Of a DNA stretch of 64,000 nucleotides, positions 62,067 through 64,000 are shown in pieces; the stretch's first letter is position 1; every line of letters starts with the position of its first letter. This DNA comes from CAYNZP01 sp964401835 (GTDB taxonomy: Bacteria > Planctomycetota > Phycisphaerae > SM23-33): the NCBI GenBank assembly GCA_964401835.1, contig CAYNZP010000002.1, positions 1 to 64,000 on the forward strand. Reading direction: 5' to 3'. Made by a program: the position numbers and the translations under genes. The notes beneath the pieces were generated by a model. It was not told where the DNA came from. It saw nothing but the letters and a program-made list of their open reading frames with translations, and did no database searches.

Positions 62067-62761
62067 ATTAAGTCCCGCATTTGCTCTCTGTTATAATTCT
62101 ATCTTGGTTTGTGAATTCTCCCCAACAAAGTGAACTGAGCATTCGAAAAAGAAATATGAATTCAGAATTTCTATAACCAAAAACTGTTTTGATGTTGACG
62201 AAAGAACTCGTAAAAAAAACTCCCAAAAGCATCTTCTCTCCAATAATTCGCTTTGTAACAGTCGTGCAAGAAAGATGTTAGGGTGACACCTAAGGCTTGA
62301 TCGTTTCAGCATTGACAACTTACGCAGTGGTTCATTTTGGACAGACTTGCTAATTTGCTTTGTTATTTGTCTGCATTCAATTCGTCTTTCATTTTTCAAT
62401 TTTCTAACAAATATTTCTTGCTTAGATTCGGAGCGACTTACTGCATACAAAAAGAGCAGGAATAAATATTGAATCGTCTTTTTGTTTTCAGTTTGTTCTC
62501 GATTCAGGTTGAAAGTGCGAAAGGGGAATCGAGTTTTAAGCTCAAAACTTTCATCTCTAAGAAAATAAAAACATCTTTAATTTCTACAGCAATTCAAAAA
62601 ATGAAAAACTCAATCAAAAAGTTTTAAATAAAACTTAAAAAAAATGACGACAAAAGTTCTAGTAACACTTGCATCAATAACCTAATTGAGTGTAAAAAAA
62701 GTAAAAAGTTTTTGTTAAAAGCATAAAATACATTAAAAGCCTCGAGAGGAGGTGATAACGA
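62067..62761. other. 695-bp AT-rich intergenic region between nrdJ and the Lys-rich gene
   Basis: No convincing gene is present; one 119-codon minus-strand frame (62091-62450) has no ribosome-binding site or recognisable sequence. The right part (about 62480-62760) is strongly AT-rich with many A and T tracts, suggestive of curved DNA or strong promoters for nrdJ (minus) and the Lys-rich gene (plus). I checked for a B12 box and saw none. Confidence 0.5.
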
Positions 62762-63025
62762 ATGGCAAAAAAGAAAGCGATATAGAAATTAGCGAAGAAT
62801 ATATAGTATAAAAAGTTATCTAATATTAAATTAGCAAAGATGAAATCTAAGAATAAGGCAAAAAAGAAAGCGAAAAAGAAAGTAGCGAAGAAGAAAGCGA
62901 AGAAGAAAGTCGCCAAGAAGAAAGTTGCAAAGAAAGCAAAGAAGAAAGCGAAGAAGAAAGTAGCAAAGAAGGCAAAGAAGAAAGTCGCGAAGAAAAAAGC
63001 AAAGAAAAAAGCCAAAAAGAAATAA
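62762..63025 (+). pseudogene. Full Lys-rich reading frame with two in-frame TAG codons
   Basis: A near-perfect ribosome-binding site (GAGGAGGTGATAACGA) precedes ATG 62762, which opens MAKKKAI and then hits TAG at 62783; a second TAG follows at 62804. The frame then continues without shift into the 61-codon Lys/Ala-rich protein. The first 16 bases after ATG (GCAAAAAAGAAAGCGA) recur exactly inside the downstream part, and the changes that follow in the upstream copy are mostly to T. So the 5' end looks like a decayed tandem copy of the repeat, unless the stops are errors or are read through. Confidence 0.6.
62840..63025 (+). CDS. Lysine/alanine-rich histone-H1-like basic protein
   Basis: The 61-residue product is made almost only of Lys (about 70%), Ala and Val in KKAKKK/KKVAKK repeats, like the C-terminal tails of histone H1 and the Lys-rich DNA-binding proteins of many bacteria. 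It should bind nucleic acid and condense DNA or ribosomal RNA. ATG 62840 has no ribosome-binding site; the good site lies 78 bp upstream in the same frame but is separated by two TAG codons. Expression therefore depends on readthrough, reinitiation after the short MAKKKAI peptide, or the stops being wrong. A terminator and parA follow. Confidence 0.65.
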   Translation: MKSKNKAKKKAKKKVAKKKAKKKVAKKKVAKKAKKKAKKKVAKKAKKKVAKKKAKKKAKKK

Positions 63026-63082
63026 CTGCTAGGTTTTTTGCAGTTTCCTCTGTAGAGCTCCTGCAGGGGTAATGACGAAAAA

Positions 63083-63125
63083 GCGGCAGATGTCAAGCCA
63101 CGGCGACATCTGCCGCATTTTATTG
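63083..63125. terminator. Bidirectional rho-independent terminator
   Basis: GCGGCAGATGTC and GACATCTGCCGC (63083-63094 and 63105-63116) form a perfect 12-bp stem with a 10-nt loop, followed by ATTTTATT on the plus strand and TTTTT on the minus strand. It separates the Lys-rich gene from parA. Confidence 0.92.
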
Positions 63126-63130
63126 CGCAC

Positions 63131-63158
63131 TTGTAACATGCGAAATGCAAACTATAAT
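63131..63158 (+). promoter_or_regulatory. Probable sigma-70 promoter of parA
   Basis: TTGTAA (63131-63136) and a consensus TATAAT (63153-63158) are 16 bp apart. The expected start of transcription falls at about 63165-63166, on the GTG start codon itself, so the mRNA may be leaderless. Confidence 0.5.
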
Positions 63159-63165
63159 CTTTCTC

Positions 63166-64000
63166 GTGCGAACAATAGCAATAATCAATCAGAAAGGCGG
63201 TGTTGGCAAGACAACGACAGTTGCCAACCTTGGCGCAGCGATAGCATCGAGCGGGCATAACATATGCCTTATTGATCTGGATCCGCAATCCCATCTAACG
63301 CTGCATTTCGGTATCGAGCCCGGCTCGCCCAATAAGGGCATTTACGAAGTCTTAACCGCACAGTCAGATATCAGTGATGCCACGATTGAGATATCCACTC
63401 ACCTTGGAGTAGTGCCAGCTATTATCGACCTTGCGGCGGCAGAGGTAGAACTCGTAACGACCGTTGGCCGTGAGCAGATTCTCCGAGACAGCCTGAACGC
63501 AAAACCGCTGCCCTACGAATATGTCATTATTGACTGCCCCCCAAGTCTGGGACTTTTGACTCTTAACGCCCTGGCTGCTGCAGACGAAGTAATAATCCCC
63601 CTCCAGCCGCATTTCCTGGCTCTGCAGGGACTGGGCAAACTTCTGGAAACAGTATCCCTGGTACAACGGAGGATTAATCCGAACCTGAAGGTCTCAGGCG
63701 TTATACTTTGCATGTACGAATCAACTACTCGGTTGGCGTCGGAAGTTCTGGCAGACCTTAGGAACTTTTTTGAAAGCGTGCGTAATACAAGTTTGCCATG
63801 GTCTCAAACTAAAATCTTCGAAACGGTCATTCGACGCAATATCAAACTCGCGGAATGCCCGTCATACGGCAAAGCGATATTCGACTATGCTCCCAATTCG
63901 CACGGGGCCGATGATTACACAAAACTAGCTCAGGAATTTTTAGCTCTCGCTGAACAGGGAGACAACCAGGCGACGGCCCCAAGCAACCCTATCGAAAATC
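63166..64000 (+). CDS. parA: ParA/Soj chromosome-partitioning ATPase (3' end beyond the window)
   Basis: The frame is open to the window edge (278 codons). It begins at GTG 63166 as (M)RTIAIINQKGGVGKTTTV, the textbook ParA start with deviant Walker A KGGVGKTT, followed by LIDLDPQSHLT, VIIDCPPSLGLLTLNA and ECPSYGKAIFDYAP. An in-frame ATG at 63145 would add seven residues. Without the long tail of the other ParA here (24311-25708), it looks like a genuine Soj protein, with a parB gene expected downstream. Neither start has a ribosome-binding site, and the promoter lies directly upstream. Confidence 0.95.
   Translation, partial: MRTIAIINQKGGVGKTTTVANLGAAIASSGHNICLIDLDPQSHLTLHFGIEPGSPNKGIYEVLTAQSDISDATIEISTHLGVVPAIIDLAAAEVELVTTVGREQILRDSLNAKPLPYEYVIIDCPPSLGLLTLNALAAADEVIIPLQPHFLALQGLGKLLETVSLVQRRINPNLKVSGVILCMYESTTRLASEVLADLRNFFESVRNTSLPWSQTKIFETVIRRNIKLAECPSYGKAIFDYAPNSHGADDYTKLAQEFLALAEQGDNQATAPSNPIEN

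Noticed and set aside
62091..62450. 119-codon minus-strand frame upstream of nrdJ
   Set aside because: AT-rich sequence, no ribosome-binding site, no recognisable domain; more likely the nrdJ leader.
62067..62700. Cobalamin riboswitch upstream of the B12-dependent nrdJ
   Set aside because: No B12 box or matching secondary structure could be found by eye; the nearest ACCACTGC-like string is not in a suitable context.
62674..63294. 206-codon Phe/Ala-rich minus-strand frame
   Set aside because: It is the antisense shadow of the Lys/Ala-rich repeat gene and crosses a terminator.
1..64000. Genome-wide reassignment of TAG
   Set aside because: Many intact genes (for example those ending at 10078, 19299, 27142, 49531 and 56894) use TAG as a stop, one directly before a strong terminator.
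1..64000. CRISPR arrays, insertion sequences, prophage or rRNA genes
   Set aside because: No regularly spaced repeats, transposase or integrase genes, phage structural genes or rRNA sequence were seen on either strand.

Overview
The window looks like a chromosomal segment of an anaerobic or microaerophilic planctomycete, most probably Phycisphaerae / Sedimentisphaerales-like. The assignment is inferred from gene content: two PEP-CTERM proteins and a sugar transferase that opens with a PEP-CTERM-like motif, a bacterial V-type ATPase operon with a DUF2764 gene, a superoxide reductase, a cobalamin-dependent ribonucleotide reductase, a lysine/alanine-rich histone-H1-like protein and an orphan [NiFe]-hydrogenase maturation protease. 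No rRNA or other direct taxonomic marker is present.

Layout. (1) 1-12.2 kb is an exopolysaccharide/glycan locus. On the minus strand are an undecaprenyl-phosphate sugar phosphotransferase and the start of a Wza-like export lipoprotein. On the plus strand a probable nine-gene operon encodes three glycosyltransferases, glucose-1-phosphate cytidylyltransferase, an SDR epimerase/dehydratase, three tandem sugar C-methyltransferases and a PIG-L deacetylase. (2) 12.2-18.5 kb (minus) holds a redox-stress group (HicB-like protein, small Cys-containing protein, sigma factor, superoxide reductase, ferredoxin) and a GAF/PAS histidine kinase with its NarL-type regulator. (3) 18.8-27.2 kb carries a CBS protein, tRNA-Arg, a secreted PEP-CTERM cyclophilin, a DUF3034-like outer-membrane protein, tRNA-Pro with an att-like partial duplication, an LTXXQ periplasmic protein, a GspB/PulC-like membrane protein with a ParA ATPase, tRNA-Leu and a second PEP-CTERM protein. 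(4) 27.2-42.6 kb is mostly housekeeping: a HAD phosphatase-hisD-hisC-hisB-hydrogenase protease operon, a YdjM-like membrane protein, carB, a large membrane protein with a kinase-like N-terminus, rimO-pgsA-pgpA and a dus gene. (5) 42.6-49.5 kb encodes an AddAB-type helicase-nuclease whose AddB gene has an in-frame TAG. (6) 49.7-59.2 kb holds a PIN-TRAM protein, a cytidylate-kinase-like protein and the V-ATPase operon E-DUF2764-A-B-D-I-K. (7) 59.3-64 kb has an esterase lipoprotein, nrdJ, an AT-rich gap, the Lys/Ala-rich gene and the start of a second parA.

How the genes fit together. The first 12 kb would build, C-methylate, deacetylate and export a surface glycan; the PEP-CTERM proteins fit a cell surface organised by an exosortase, which is not in the window. 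The V-ATPase K subunit keeps the residues of the Enterococcus hirae Na+ site, so sodium coupling is likely. The most unusual items are the PEP-CTERM-like N-terminus on the sugar transferase, the 154-bp repeat unit beside tRNA-Pro, the kinase-like membrane protein, in-frame TAG codons in addB and in the Lys-rich gene, and a perfect 33-bp inverted repeat inside the export lipoprotein gene at the window edge.
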